Assembly: GCA_016647705.1 (NCBI GenBank) | Contig: CM028338.1 | Location: 11,624,240 to 11,688,239, forward strand | Reading direction: 5' to 3' | DNA from: Eucommia ulmoides | Taxonomy: Eukaryota > Streptophyta > Magnoliopsida > Garryales > Eucommiaceae | Length of the DNA: 64,000 nt | Shown here: positions 40,591 through 50,547 of the stretch, one piece after another | Layout: each line of letters starts with the position of its first letter | How positions within the stretch are numbered: the first letter of the stretch is position 1 | Made by a program: the position numbers and the translations under genes | Notes under the pieces: model-generated | The model's input: only the letters and a program-made list of their open reading frames with translations | Database searches by the model: none | Told to the model about the DNA's origin: nothing

Positions 40591-42418
40591 TATTTGGTCA
40601 GAAATAAGATCTGAAACACATAGACCAAAAGGTTTATCTAGGTCGAAGAATGACAAGCCCAAGGGGTAAGGTCCTCAGTTGTTGTCTGTGTAAGACGAAT
40701 ATCCTCACAAAAGAGGCCCATTAATGGGAAGATGAGAGCCTATGGTGTTAAGGACCAAAGAGTAATGGTCAACCCGTCGTGACTGCTTTCCCTACACTGG
40801 AAGAGCATTATAAATCAGATTAACTATCACAGACAATGATTAATGGGGAATGTTACACAGATATCTCCTACAATAAATGAGATATTAGTTATCTTATATG
40901 CCGTTAGGATCATATCACGTAACGAGCGACCTCTCCAATGAAGTTGCGAAATATCTAAAAGCCCTCAATTGGCTAGTTCCCACATATTATGACAATTAAT
41001 TTAACCTATAGACCTATTATATCATTATGACTCAATCGTGGTTTAATTCACACGACTATATCTTTTAAAATATTAAATTTAATCCCTCAAAATTTTTCTC
41101 AAACTCAATTAGATAGAATAGAAATTATTGTATGCACAAATTTGAGGAATGATTAAATTATATGAACCATATCTATAGAAATAACAAAATATCAATGACA
41201 TTTCATAAATAACATCAGATCCCTAAGATATCTCTTAATCTAACCATAAAATATCTAGTAACGGCTACTTTTGGGAAAATATCCACGAAATCCTCTAAAC
41301 TAGAAACTATCCATTGGTTGACCGACCAAAGTCCACAAGTCAACCGATCAATTTAGGCTATAGCCCAAGCCAAAAGTTCTCGCCAGTCCGTCGATTGCTA
41401 CTTCATAGTCCGTCGACTGAACGATTCAAGATGTTTCCCAGGCAAAATTCCAACTACGGTAGGTTGCCCACTCTACTTTGGTTTATCAACCTAATGATTC
41501 AGAGAGTTCACCCGTTAGCCATAGGTCGACCGATCCATTTAGAGACGGTATCATTCCCAACCACTTCTTCATCGGTTGACCGATCCTTATTGGTCAGTTG
41601 ACTGATCCTGCTGGAACACTTCTTCGTCAATGAATTTTAACTCTAATCTTCAATGTTTTTTCCCTTTTAACCGATTTCTTTTCTCGGTTACTCTAATTAA
41701 CACTTTAAATCAATTTTAAATATTAATCTTTCGAAATCAATATTTCTTCTTCGATTTCATATTGGTGAAAATATTTTAACCAATCAGTATCCTAATGAAA
41801 ACACACATAAGCATAACGTCATTTTTGAGTTATATGGGATCCAAATTGAGACACGTTAAGAGTAAAAATTAGCTTGGGTTGTTTTCACCTAGATTCTTGA
41901 AAAACTCCAGTCTCTTGACACTCGTCTCTTTGTCAGTCTCTTTGCATCCTTAGTATCCTCAACCATTTTCAACATTTTCTTCATGATTAAATCGTTAATA
42001 GAAATATTACACTGAAACACTCAATAGACTTGTTAGTTCCACCAATGACGTCAACATTTAATTGTCCACAAAAATTTTAGGATAAATAATGATCCCCCTT
42101 ACTTTTTGAGGAATTGGAGGGCTGAGCAGCTTGAGCTATCGTCATCCGTTCCACGATGGGATTTGGCGGCAAAATAGCTTCAGCAGGACTATTCGATTGA
42201 CTCAATGACATCTTATGCCAGAACAGGCAGTAATCAGAAATAGAGAATATGGAGAAAAAGTTCCGCAACCAAAATAACATGGGAAGACGAGAACTTACAC
42301 GAAATGGAAGTGATCTTTCTTTTCTTTTCTCATGAATCGTCATGAAAGCCAAGAGGGAAAATTATATGGAAAAACTCCCGATCATAATTGACATAGGCAT
42401 GGATCCTTAAATGGGTCG
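40591..42418 (-). repeat. Satellite monomer 24 (subfamily B)
   Basis: 1,828 bp. Subfamily B markers are GCCCAAGGGGTAAGG, CTTTTCTCATGAATCG and AAGTCCACAAGTCAACC. A 91-codon minus frame (42,077-42,352) spans the intron-like block. Confidence 0.91.
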
Positions 42419-43394
42419 GATTTAGTCGAAAATAAGATCTGAAACACATAGACCAAATGGTTTATCTAGGTCAAAGAATGATAAGCCCAAGGGGCAAGGT
42501 CCTCAGTTGTTGTCTATGTAAGACGAACATCCTCACAAAAGAGGCCCATTAATGGGAAGATGAGAGCCTATGGTGTTAAGGACCAAAGAGTAATGGTCAA
42601 CCTGTCGTGACTGCTTTCCCTACACTGGAAGAGCATTATAAATCAGATTAACTATCACAGACCATGATTAATGGGGAATGTTACACAGTTCTCCTACAAT
42701 AAATGAGATATTAGTTATCTTATATGCCGTTAGGATCATATCACGTAACGAGCGACCACTCCAATAAAGTTGCGAAATATCTAAAAGCCCTCAATTGGCT
42801 AGGTCCCACATATTATGATAATTAATTTAACCTATAGACCTATTATATCATTATGACTCAATCGTGGTTTAATTCACACGACTATATCTTTTAAAATATT
42901 AAATTTAATCCCTCAAAATTTTTCTCAAACTCAATTAGATAGAATAGAAATTATTGTATGCACAAATTTGAGAAATGATTAAATTATATGAACCATATCT
43001 ATAGAAATAACAAAATATCAATGACATTTCATAAATAACATCAGATCCCTAAGATATCTCTTAATCTAACCATAAAACGACGACTTTTTGGAAAAGATCC
43101 ATGAAATCCTCTACACCTGAAATTGTCCATTGGTTGACCGAACAAAGTCCATAAGTCAATAGATCAATTCAGGTTGTAGCCCAAGCCAAACGTTATCTCC
43201 AGTTGGTCAATTGCTATATCTTGGTCTGTTGATCGAACGATTCAGGTTGTTTTCTAGACTAAATTGCAGCTGTGGTAGGTCGACCGCTACACTTTGGTCT
43301 GTCAACGTAATGATTTAGAGAGTTCACTCATTGGCCATAGGTCGACTAATCGATTTAGAGATTGTATCATTCTTGGCCACTTCTTCATCAGTTG
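42419..43394 (-). repeat. Satellite monomer 25 (array edge, partial)
   Basis: About 976 bp. The array ends inside the palindrome cluster after CTTCTTCATCAGTTGA; the sequence beyond is unrelated. This is the most diverged copy. Confidence 0.88.
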
Positions 43395-44015
43395 AATAAA
43401 CACTGTTATTATTAACTAAACGAAATCAAACATGTATTAAGTGAATTAAATCAATCACTAGGTAATCAACTTAGTTAGGATTAACTCACTAATTGTAGCT
43501 TAATTTAGTTTTAATTAGTTTAATTTTAAAATAATTCTTGAACAGTGGGGATAATAAAAGACTATACAAATCGTGGTATTCAATTATTCACACCGTCCCT
43601 GTGGAACGATATCTGATTTTAAAGATCCACTATATTAAAACTTGACCTCGTATACTTGCGAGTAGTCAATACGTGAGCGTGTAAAAACCTCGTCGTACAA
43701 CGGTCAATCCACTGAGGCAATTTTACTCAACTTGACTATTTCGGTTTTCATGATCTTTTACCAAAATTCTATGTTTTTGAACGTTGAAAAATCATATTTT
43801 TGAGAAATTTGAGTATATTTCCATTATATATCATATATTATTAAGATCATATCAATTAATCCTTACATTAATTGATTCTATGAGTTGAATTGGTAAAACT
43901 AAGTTCTATATTTAAGGGTTTTGAATCTAAGAAGTTTTCTGGGACAAAATCAAGCTATAAAAAGAGTATTTTCAAATGAAATATATCTATTTTGATATTA
44001 TATTATAAATGGGGT
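43395..44015. other. Retroelement-like fragment
   Basis: Begins where the satellite stops. The stretch at 43,590-43,690 (ACACCGTCCCTGTGGAACG, then CTCGTATACTTGCGAGTA) has the wording often seen near the 3' end of plant Athila/Tat-type gypsy elements. No open frame and no clear LTR boundary. The last ~300 bp show nothing I recognise. Confidence 0.4.
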
Positions 44016-44629
44016 TGATGCGCCCCGATTTATCGAAAATAAAATAAATATGAAGTATTAATGTGTAAATGAGAAGGAGTTTTTAAAGCGTTGGTTTTCT
44101 AAAAAAAAAGAAGTACTTAGACCAATTTAAAATAAGGAGTCACCACCTAGTATTGGATTTAAATTGTGTGCTAGATCACCAAATTTTAGAATACAATTTA
44201 AAAGGCCTATGTAAAAAAATTGACTCTAAAACACGGTGAAATCAAATATTCATTTAAAGAGCTTAGGGGTCAGTTACGCTCGGGGAAGGTATTAGGCACG
44301 CCAAGATGCCTGTCTAAAAACGGTATCTTATATCTATTTAGTTTAAATATCAATGTTTTATTTTATTTTGAATTTTTTTTCCTTCTTATTAAATTTTTTT
44401 GGCATTTTTTAAATATAAAATAGGACAAGTTTTTTTGTATTTTTTGGACTGTTTCCCCAATATGACCTCTTATCGAATAATTAAGGATTCGATAAGGATG
44501 GTTCCTGAGGGGTAGTTTTATGTATGTTTTCAATGAAATTCTTTAATTTAATTGGGCAAATCAATCGAAATATTTTCTAAGTGATGCAAAAGTCAACATG
44601 CAAAGCGATGCGAAATGTTATATTATTTT

Positions 44630-44802
44630 TGTTAGCCAGGGTTTTGGCAGCAATTGTCCTGTGGCGGAAGCCCGGGTGTGGGTCAAGTCACAGTTGAATG
44701 CTGTGGGCACTTGTGTGTGCTGAATGTACTATAAGGTTAGGGTATATACCTTTCCTAACACCAATTGGTTTTAGGATAAGTGGTTACGCCTGAGGTCCTA
44801 CA
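44630..44802 (+). repeat. TRIM 5' LTR
   Basis: 173 bp, begins TGTTAGCCAGGG and ends GAGGTCCTACA. Confidence 0.9.
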
Positions 44803-44804
44803 AG

Positions 44805-44820
44805 TAGTATCAGAGCCAGG
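44805..44820 (+). other. TRIM primer-binding site
   Basis: TAGTATCAGAGCCAGG, complementary to the 3' end of plant initiator tRNA-Met except for one base in the first positions. Starts two bases after the 5' LTR. Confidence 0.8.
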
Positions 44821-44851
44821 GTCACGGGTCCGATTCCCAGTGGGAGCAATT

Positions 44852-44865
44852 GCTGAGGGGGAGAT
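44852..44865 (+). other. TRIM polypurine tract
   Basis: GCTGAGGGGGAGAT immediately before the 3' LTR; expected primer site for plus-strand DNA synthesis. Confidence 0.75.
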
Positions 44866-45038
44866 TGTTGGACAGGGTTTTGGCAGCAATTGTCCCGTGG
44901 TGAAAGCCCGGGTGTCGGACAAGTCACAATCAAATGTCGTGGGTTCTTGTGTGTGTTGAATGCACTATAAGGCTAGAGTATATGCTTTTCTTAATACCAA
45001 TTGGTTTTAAGATAAGTGGTTGCGCCTGAGGTCCTACA
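44866..45038 (+). repeat. TRIM 3' LTR
   Basis: 173 bp, begins TGTTGGACAGGG and ends GAGGTCCTACA; same length as the 5' LTR. Confidence 0.9.
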
Positions 45039-45884
45039 ATTTTCTATAAACGCAATGTCACAAAATGCTTATTTTTCTAATTTGCCCTACTAATTTAAAT
45101 AAGTTCCAATTTTACATTCTCTTAAATTCAATGAAACTAAGAATCAAGGAAATATCACCGAAACGTGCTTTGTCAAAATTAATTCCACCAAAACTTAAGT
45201 AAAATCCAACCAAACGACTTACCGAAGAAAATAATTTACTAAATCGATTGTTTCTAAATATTATTTATTTGAAAAATCAAATTTTTGGTAAAGAAATATT
45301 TCCTTCAATATACTGAATTGTTGAATTCACCGCTTGTGAGAATTAATTCTTACAAAATAATTTTTATTTTTTTTTATGAATTTTTGTATAGCAACAACTT
45401 AAATAAAAAATACTCAAAAAGGTATCCTCATCTTACGCTCGAAGAATGCTAAGCCTGAAAGGAAAACCTTGTCCCAACATTTCATTAAATCATCTGATGA
45501 TTCCAACGAAATTAAACTTGCATGAATTTAAATTGAGATAATAAAAAAAACAACAATGAAAAGAATTAAAAAATAAGAAATATACTTTCCCTGGCAAAGA
45601 TTCCAGACATACAGGTTTCGTCTCTCAAAGATGGCTTCCCCAATGGGCTTTCGTTGATAATCGCGCCTTAGGAGGGTTTCTCTTTAAATTTTTGAGTTGC
45701 TTAAACTATGATGGAAAGGATATTATTTATAGGGAAAAATGTGAAATTAAAAAATCGTAAAAAACTCACCCTGGCTGCCAAATCCTAACTCTAATTGATC
45801 ACGAACAAGAAAAAGCCGTTAGGAAGATCTTTTATCCTAATGCGGATACATGACAACCTAAGGAGTTGCCACATGTTAGTTGCC

Positions 45885-46360
45885 CTTTTTTTTTTAATCT
45901 CTTTGACTGATCGGGTGCGGCCTTTCTCTTTTACTTATATCTCTCTCACGAAATCTCTTTCTCTCTCTTTCCCATTCCCCTCTCTCTTCTCTCTCTCGTC
46001 TAACCACGGGCCCCACTCCCTTTACTCTCTATTTCTCTCTCCCCTATAGTCGACCAACTCTATCTCTCTTCTATCTCTAACCGTAGGTCTCACTCCCTTT
46101 ATTCTCTCTCTCTCTCTCTCTCTCTCTTCCCTTTCTATCTCACTCTTGGCCAACTTTTTCTTTTTCTTTTTTCTCTTTCTCTCTCCCTCCATCTATCTCT
46201 CTCTACCCGTCTTAGCCAAATCTCTCTCTCTCTATTTCTCTGTCTCTCTCTCTCTTATTTCCATTTACTCTTCATTTTTTTTTCTTTTTTCTATTTTTAC
46301 CCCCTTTCTCTTAATACGATTTTATTTCCTTTTTTGTTTTCATTTTTTATTTTGTATTTT
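45885..46360 (+). repeat. Pyrimidine-rich tract with CT microsatellite
   Basis: Long run of CT, CTTT and T-rich sequence on the plus strand within the solo LTR. The purest part is (TC)13 at 46,103-46,128. Open frames here encode only Ser, Leu and Phe-rich low-complexity strings and are not genes. Confidence 0.85.
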
Positions 46361-46430
46361 CTAAAAATTAAAAAGAATTAAAAAAAAGTATAAAATATTT
46401 TTGCAGGACGGTTAAAATGTCGTGTCCACA

Positions 46431-46590
46431 AGGGTTTTAGAGTGTTATTTTTTGTCTTATTTTTTGAAAACTAATTGTTACAGGCATACATTGAAATCTA
46501 TGTTTTGAGACCTACGAATTTCAATTAAGGAATCAAGAACGAAGAGTTTAAATCAGCCTTTGTTTTGAAAAAAAAAAAAAAATAAGATTT
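46431..46590. other. Unassigned spacer
   Basis: Between the solo LTR and sirevirus copy 1. Contains an A-run (about 46,571-46,584); nothing recognisable. Confidence 0.4.
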
Positions 46591-46950
46591 TGTTGAAATA
46601 TTTCTAAGAGAGTGATTCTAAAAGTGTTCTTGATCGAAGCTCACAAAAGTTTCCATCACTGGTTTTATTCTACACTGAGCTATCTTATTTATTTTTCAGA
46701 ATTCCCAATGAGATATTTCCAAGTTAATTTATGTGCTTATCCTATATGATCTAATTGATTACTTAGAAAATAAGTATTTGAAAAATTATTTTCTCGTTTT
46801 GAAAATCTTTCATATGTCAAGAAATGAGTTTTGCTTATGAAATCTGATTAAATATTGTTTGTGCTTTAATTGAGTTAAATCAGATTTATTTTCTCACGTA
46901 ATATTCGGAACATTAATTGAGTATAATTGTTTTAAGGTGGTAGAATCTCC
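46591..46950 (+). repeat. Remnant of copy 1 5' LTR (R/U5 part)
   Basis: Diverged match to 50,690-51,015 and to 56,090-56,418, clearest at 46,880-46,950 (AAATCAGATTT, ACATTAATTGAGT, GGTGGTAGAA.CTCC). It is cut at CTCC (46,950) and joined directly to the gag leader; U3 is absent. The left boundary is approximate. Confidence 0.6.
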
Positions 46951-46980
46951 TGTGAAAATTATGCATTCTGGAGGGACAGA

Positions 46981-48449
46981 ATGATTGCATTCCTTCAAGT
47001 CACAAATTATGACATATGGCTAGTAATTGAGGATGGTCCATTTGTCCCCATGGAAAACGAAGTTACAAAGAAGAAGGAGCAACTAACTACTTCTGACAAG
47101 CAGAAGCTTTCTATAAATTCTCAAGCTATTAATATTTTATTTTTCTCTTTAGATGCTAATGAATAATCGAGCGTTTTAGGTTGTGGATCGGCGAAGGAAA
47201 TGTGGGACAAGTTGTAGGTTACCCCCAAAGGAACAAGTCAAGTAAAATAGTAAAAAATCAATACCCTAATCTATCAATTTGAATTATTCAGAATGGGAGA
47301 AACAAAATCGATGTAAGAGATGTACACTCGATTCAACAATATTTGCAACCATTTGAGCCAACTTGGAAATCCATAGTCCATGGAGGATAAAGTTCAAAAG
47401 ATCCTAAGATCTTTGACTAAAGTATGAGAGCCAAAGGGCGATTGAAGAAGCTAAGGATCTTGCAAAATACAAAATTGATGACCGCATCGGCAACCTAATG
47501 ACGCATGAAATGGAATTCAAGGATATGAGGATGACATCGGGAATAGAAAAAAGAATCTTGGCATTAAAATCTCAAAAAACTGAAAAAAATGATGACAGTA
47601 ACGATATGAGTCTTGACAGTGAGCAAGAAAAAGATGCAGCGCTTCTTACGAAGAATTTTAGAAGAATGACTCGACGCACATTTTGTGGAAGAAGAAATTT
47701 AAACATAAACGATGTGGAATGCTATAATTGTCACAAGACTAGCCACTTCTAAACTGAATGCCCCGAGCTTAAAAAAGACAAAGAAAAAGAGAAGAAAATA
47801 AAAGAAAAGAAGAAAGTGAAGAAAAGTACGACGAAATCTAGAAAATTAAAGAAAATAAGAAAGTGAAGAAGAGTACGACGAAATCAACAAAAGTTACCTG
47901 GGATGACTCAGAGTCGAGTAGCTCAAAAAAATCGAGCAGTAATGGCTCATCTATGCTTGCGTTGATGGCTACTGGAGTTGAGGTACCTAAATGTTCGAGT
48001 TCTTGTCCTTTAGATTTTGATGATTTATTTGATGTTTATAAAGAACTTACTCATAATTATAAAATAAAATTAATGACATTCAAAGTACAATTAACACATT
48101 AAATAAGCAAGTGATGGATTACAATTCTGAAAACGTTGAATTGAAATCCAAGATGTTGGATTTACATTCAATCGTTCTCAAATTCACCGATGGTGAGAAT
48201 AATTTGAAAATGAATTTGGGAAGTTCACACTATATCTTTGATAAAGCCGGTATTGGGTTTCAGAAAAATATTAAACAAAACGCTTTCAAATTTTCTTTTT
48301 CTCAAACTAGGGATCTTGTTAGATGTTTTAAATGTAATGTTGTGGGGCATACTATTCATAAATGTGTTTCTAAAGTATCTAATTGCAGACAAGTTTGGAT
48401 TCCGAAAGAAACTAAAATTGTCCCGACTAACAAGATCGGACCAACTTAG
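46981..48449 (+). pseudogene. gag: Broken sirevirus gag, copy 1
   Basis: Starts at an ATG coding MIAFLQVTNYDIWL, the N-terminal wording of copia gag (UBN2/DUF4219-like). The frame is interrupted by stops near 47,164 and 47,215 and shifts between about 47,250 and 48,111. Readable blocks are 46,981-47,166, 47,498-47,752, 47,863-48,102 and 48,111-48,449. A first CCHC zinc knuckle (CYNC...H...C) near 47,720-47,760 has a stop inside it. A second, CFKCNVVGHTIHKC, near 48,322-48,365 is intact. Lys-rich linkers separate the blocks. Compared with copy 2 it retains about 90 bp of early gag that copy 2 has lost. Confidence 0.8.
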
Positions 48450-48499
48450 ATTGGGTACTACCTAGGAACTCTTTGAGTTGTTTCTCGCAGGTTATCAAA

Positions 48500-48650
48500 T
48501 AAAAATCTATTTGTAAGGACAAATTGTTCCTAGGAAGTGGTTATTCTCAACACGTGATAGGGAATAAAGTAAGATTTATGTCTTTGACACCTAAAGACGA
48601 AAGTCATGTGATTTCTAGAGACTATGCCATGAGTAAAAAATTAAGTTGAA
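48500..48650 (+). pseudogene. Protease stub, copy 1
   Basis: Translates with stops to a block matching the copia aspartic protease start seen in copy 2, followed by SLTPKDE. The catalytic Asp of the D-S-G triad is replaced by Gly. Homology to pol stops at about 48,640, where the rest of pol is deleted. Confidence 0.65.
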
Positions 48651-49328
48651 ATAAGTTGGTAAGAATTTCTAAGACCTATGTTGTTATACATATGCTTAAG
48701 TTATCTTAGAATCATTGCATGATATTCTGCTATTGTGGTTATTTAAATGATAAATGAATTATATATATTGCATTAATATGATTTGAATTCTATGTGTTGA
48801 TCATAACCGTGATAGTAGCATGCATTAGATTTATTTTTAACAAATTCATTATCATTAAGGAATGTTTCATATTCTAGTGCATTAAAGATTATATTTTTCT
48901 CCTATGCAAGATTTTGGTTATTTACAGTTATATAGGGGGAGATTGCATGCTTAGAATGATGATTTTTGTATTGCTAGGCATAATGATCATTTTCCTAGAG
49001 TAATGTTTTGTGGTTTTTCTTCCCCACTTTTTGAGATGACAAAAGGGGAGAATTAGTTGATGTTTTGTTGAAAATCAATAAGGGGAAAACCATAGTTGTG
49101 CTTAAAATGAGATTAGTTAATGTTTAGATTTGTTTGCCTAAGAATTGCACTATCGTAGGGGGTGTTTATGAATTATCGATTATATTCTATGCTTTGTTGA
49201 ATATTATATGTATTTTTAAAATTATTGTTCATGATTGTACTTTATCGAGTTAAAAAAAAGAGTCCTCGGATTTATGGAGTATGGTTATATTTTATTTTGA
49301 CAAAAATATCAAAGTTAATTGTCATCTT
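48651..49328 (+). other. Copy 1 non-coding 3' region
   Basis: No coding potential. From about 49,030 it matches 61,680-61,961 of copy 2, including AATATCAAAGTTAATTGTCATC just before the polypurine tract. The part before 49,030 shows nothing I recognise. Confidence 0.6.
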
Positions 49329-49342
49329 AAAAAATGGGAGAT
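49329..49342 (+). other. Copy 1 polypurine tract
   Basis: AAAAAATGGGAGAT directly before the TG of the 3' LTR. The satellite has the matching AAAAAGTAGGGGGGATCA in minus orientation. Confidence 0.8.
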
Positions 49343-49814
49343 TGTTGATCCTCAGATTTTAATGAACAATTAAATCTTGATATTTTTTTTTGAACAAACG
49401 AGTTTATTGAGTGTTTTAGTGTAAAAGTTTCATTGATGATTTTATCATGAAAAAATGATTGAAGTTGGTTAAGGATGCAAGAGACTGACAAAGAGACAAG
49501 CATTAAGAGACCAAAGATTTTTAAGAATTTAGGAGAAAATAACTCAGGTTAATTTTAACTCTTAATGTATCTTGATTAGGATCACACACAAAACAAAAAT
49601 GAAATTATGTTTATGTGCGTTTTTATTAGGATTTTAATTCGTTAAACATATTTGCTCCTATGTGAAATTGAATAAGAAATGTTGATTTAAAAAAGATTAG
49701 TGATTAAAATTGATTTAAAGTGTCAATGAAGTTAACCAAGAAAAAAAATCGATTAAAGGGGCAAAAATAATGAAGATTGGAGTTAAAATTAATTGAGGAA
49801 GAAGTGTTCCAGCA

Positions 49815-50175
49815 GGATCAGTCAACCGATGAAAAAGTGGCTGGGAATGGTGTAGTCTCTAGATCGATCAGTCACTTGACCAAATAGAGATTGGTCAACC
49901 TAGGTCGAAATCTGAACTTTCTGAATCGATCGGTCGACAGATCATGTGAGATCGGTCGACCTAAGGCCAGTACTTAAACTCTATGAATCGATCGGTCGAC
50001 AGACTTAAGATAATCGGTCGATCGACCATAGCTAAAAATTGGCCTGGGGAGCAGCCTGAATCGATCAGTCGACAGACCACAAAGTAGCGGTCAACCGGCT
50101 GCCAAGAAGTGTTAGCTTGGGCTACAACTTGAATCGATCGGTCGACCTATGGATTTTGGTCGGTTAACCGATGTG
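49815..50175 (+). promoter_or_regulatory. LTR palindrome cluster, copy 1
   Basis: At least six near-palindromic boxes built on GATCGGTCGACC/GGTCGACAGA, spaced roughly 40-60 bp. Clusters of short palindromes in the LTR are a published hallmark of sireviruses; the wording here is specific to this family. A regulatory role is inference. Confidence 0.6.
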
Positions 50176-50539
50176 ATTGTTTCAGGTTTGGAGTATTTCG
50201 TCAATTTTTTCAAAAAATAGTTATTAGTAGCCATTTTATGATTAAGATCTGAGAGATATCTTAGAGATTTGATGTTATTTGAAATATGTGATTGATATTT
50301 TGATATCTCTATAGATATGGTTTATATAATTTGATTATTTCTCAAATTCGTACGTTTAATTCTTTCTATCATTTCTAATTGAGATTGAGAAATATTTGAG
50401 GGATTAAATTGAATGTTTTAAAAGTTATAATTAAGTAAATTGAATCATGATTGAGTCATATCAATATAAAGTGTTTATAAGCGCAATTAAGTGTCATGAC
50501 AAGTAGAAGCTAGCCATTAGGGGGTTTGTTTTAAATCCA

Positions 50540-50547
50540 TATAAATA
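50540..50547 (+). promoter_or_regulatory. LTR TATA box, copy 1
   Basis: TATAAATA, the plant consensus, at the expected U3/R border. The homologous place in the satellite lacks a recognisable box. Confidence 0.6.

Larger units (their letters stand above)
1..43394 (-). repeat. LTR-derived satellite array, ~1.83 kb monomer, 25 copies
   Basis: Head-to-tail tandem array. I set monomer starts at the recurring GATCTGG motif; most monomers are 1,807-1,842 bp. On the minus strand each monomer reads: polypurine tract, a mutated LTR start (TATTGATC where intact copies have TGTTGATC), ~1.1 kb of U3-like sequence with GGTCGACC-type palindromes, then ~0.7 kb unrelated to the local LTRs. The U3 part matches the minus-strand reading of 49,343-50,516 block by block, for example the shared words near the LTR start, CACAACACAAAAATG, and GAAGTGTTCCAGCAGGATC. 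Homology fades just upstream of the TATA box at 50,540. The array has no rRNA sequence, so it is not rDNA spacer. It extends beyond the left edge; its true size is unknown. Confidence 0.93.
44630..45038 (+). mobile_element. Complete TRIM element, 409 bp
   Basis: Two 173-bp direct repeats, both TG...CA, flank a 63-bp interior. A perfect 5-bp target duplication ATTTT lies at 44,625-44,629 and 45,039-45,043. The interior starts with a tRNA-Met-type primer-binding site and ends with a polypurine tract, so this has all LTR-retrotransposon cis signals and no coding capacity. By eye the LTRs differ at about 24 of 173 positions, mostly transitions, so the insertion is old. It sits inside the solo LTR and is younger than it. 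Movement would have needed proteins from another element. Confidence 0.9.
44016..46430 (+). mobile_element. Probable solo LTR of a Ty3/gypsy-type element
   Basis: Starts TGATGCGCCCCGATTT and ends GCAGGACGG...CGTGTCCACA, with TG and CA termini. Flanks GGGGT (44,011-44,015) and AGGGT (46,431-46,435) are a one-mismatch target duplication. Inside are GAGTCACCACCTAG (44,140) and GGGGTCAGTTACGCTCGGGG (near 44,268), words common in a widespread group of plant gypsy LTRs. No primer-binding site follows 46,430 and no second LTR or internal region is present. Without the nested TRIM and its duplicated target it is about 2.0 kb. Family assignment is from memory of the motif. Confidence 0.55.

Noticed and set aside
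1-43394. Array as rDNA intergenic spacer
   Set aside because: No rRNA gene or promoter words are present, and the monomer is explained by LTR homology.
1-43394. Array as centromere
   Set aside because: LTR-derived satellites do occur at centromeres, but nothing in the sequence shows it. CENH3 ChIP or FISH would be needed.
1-43394. Monomer length of ~1,826 bp as ten nucleosome repeats
   Set aside because: The arithmetic fits about 183 bp per nucleosome, but I see no ~180-bp internal periodicity.
1-43394. Short regularly spaced palindromes as a CRISPR array
   Set aside because: The boxes are degenerate, irregularly spaced and inside a plant LTR; CRISPR arrays are prokaryotic.
44220-44423. 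67-codon plus-strand frame in the solo LTR
   Set aside because: It lies across conserved LTR words and ends in low-complexity Phe/Leu codons; no gene family recognised.
45795-46364. Ser/Leu/Phe-rich frames
   Set aside because: They are translations of the CT-rich microsatellite tract.
46945-46985. LTR-to-gag joint of copy 1 as the product of RNA splicing before reverse transcription
   Set aside because: The intact LTR has no GT at the exact joint after CTCC, so a simple deletion explains it better.
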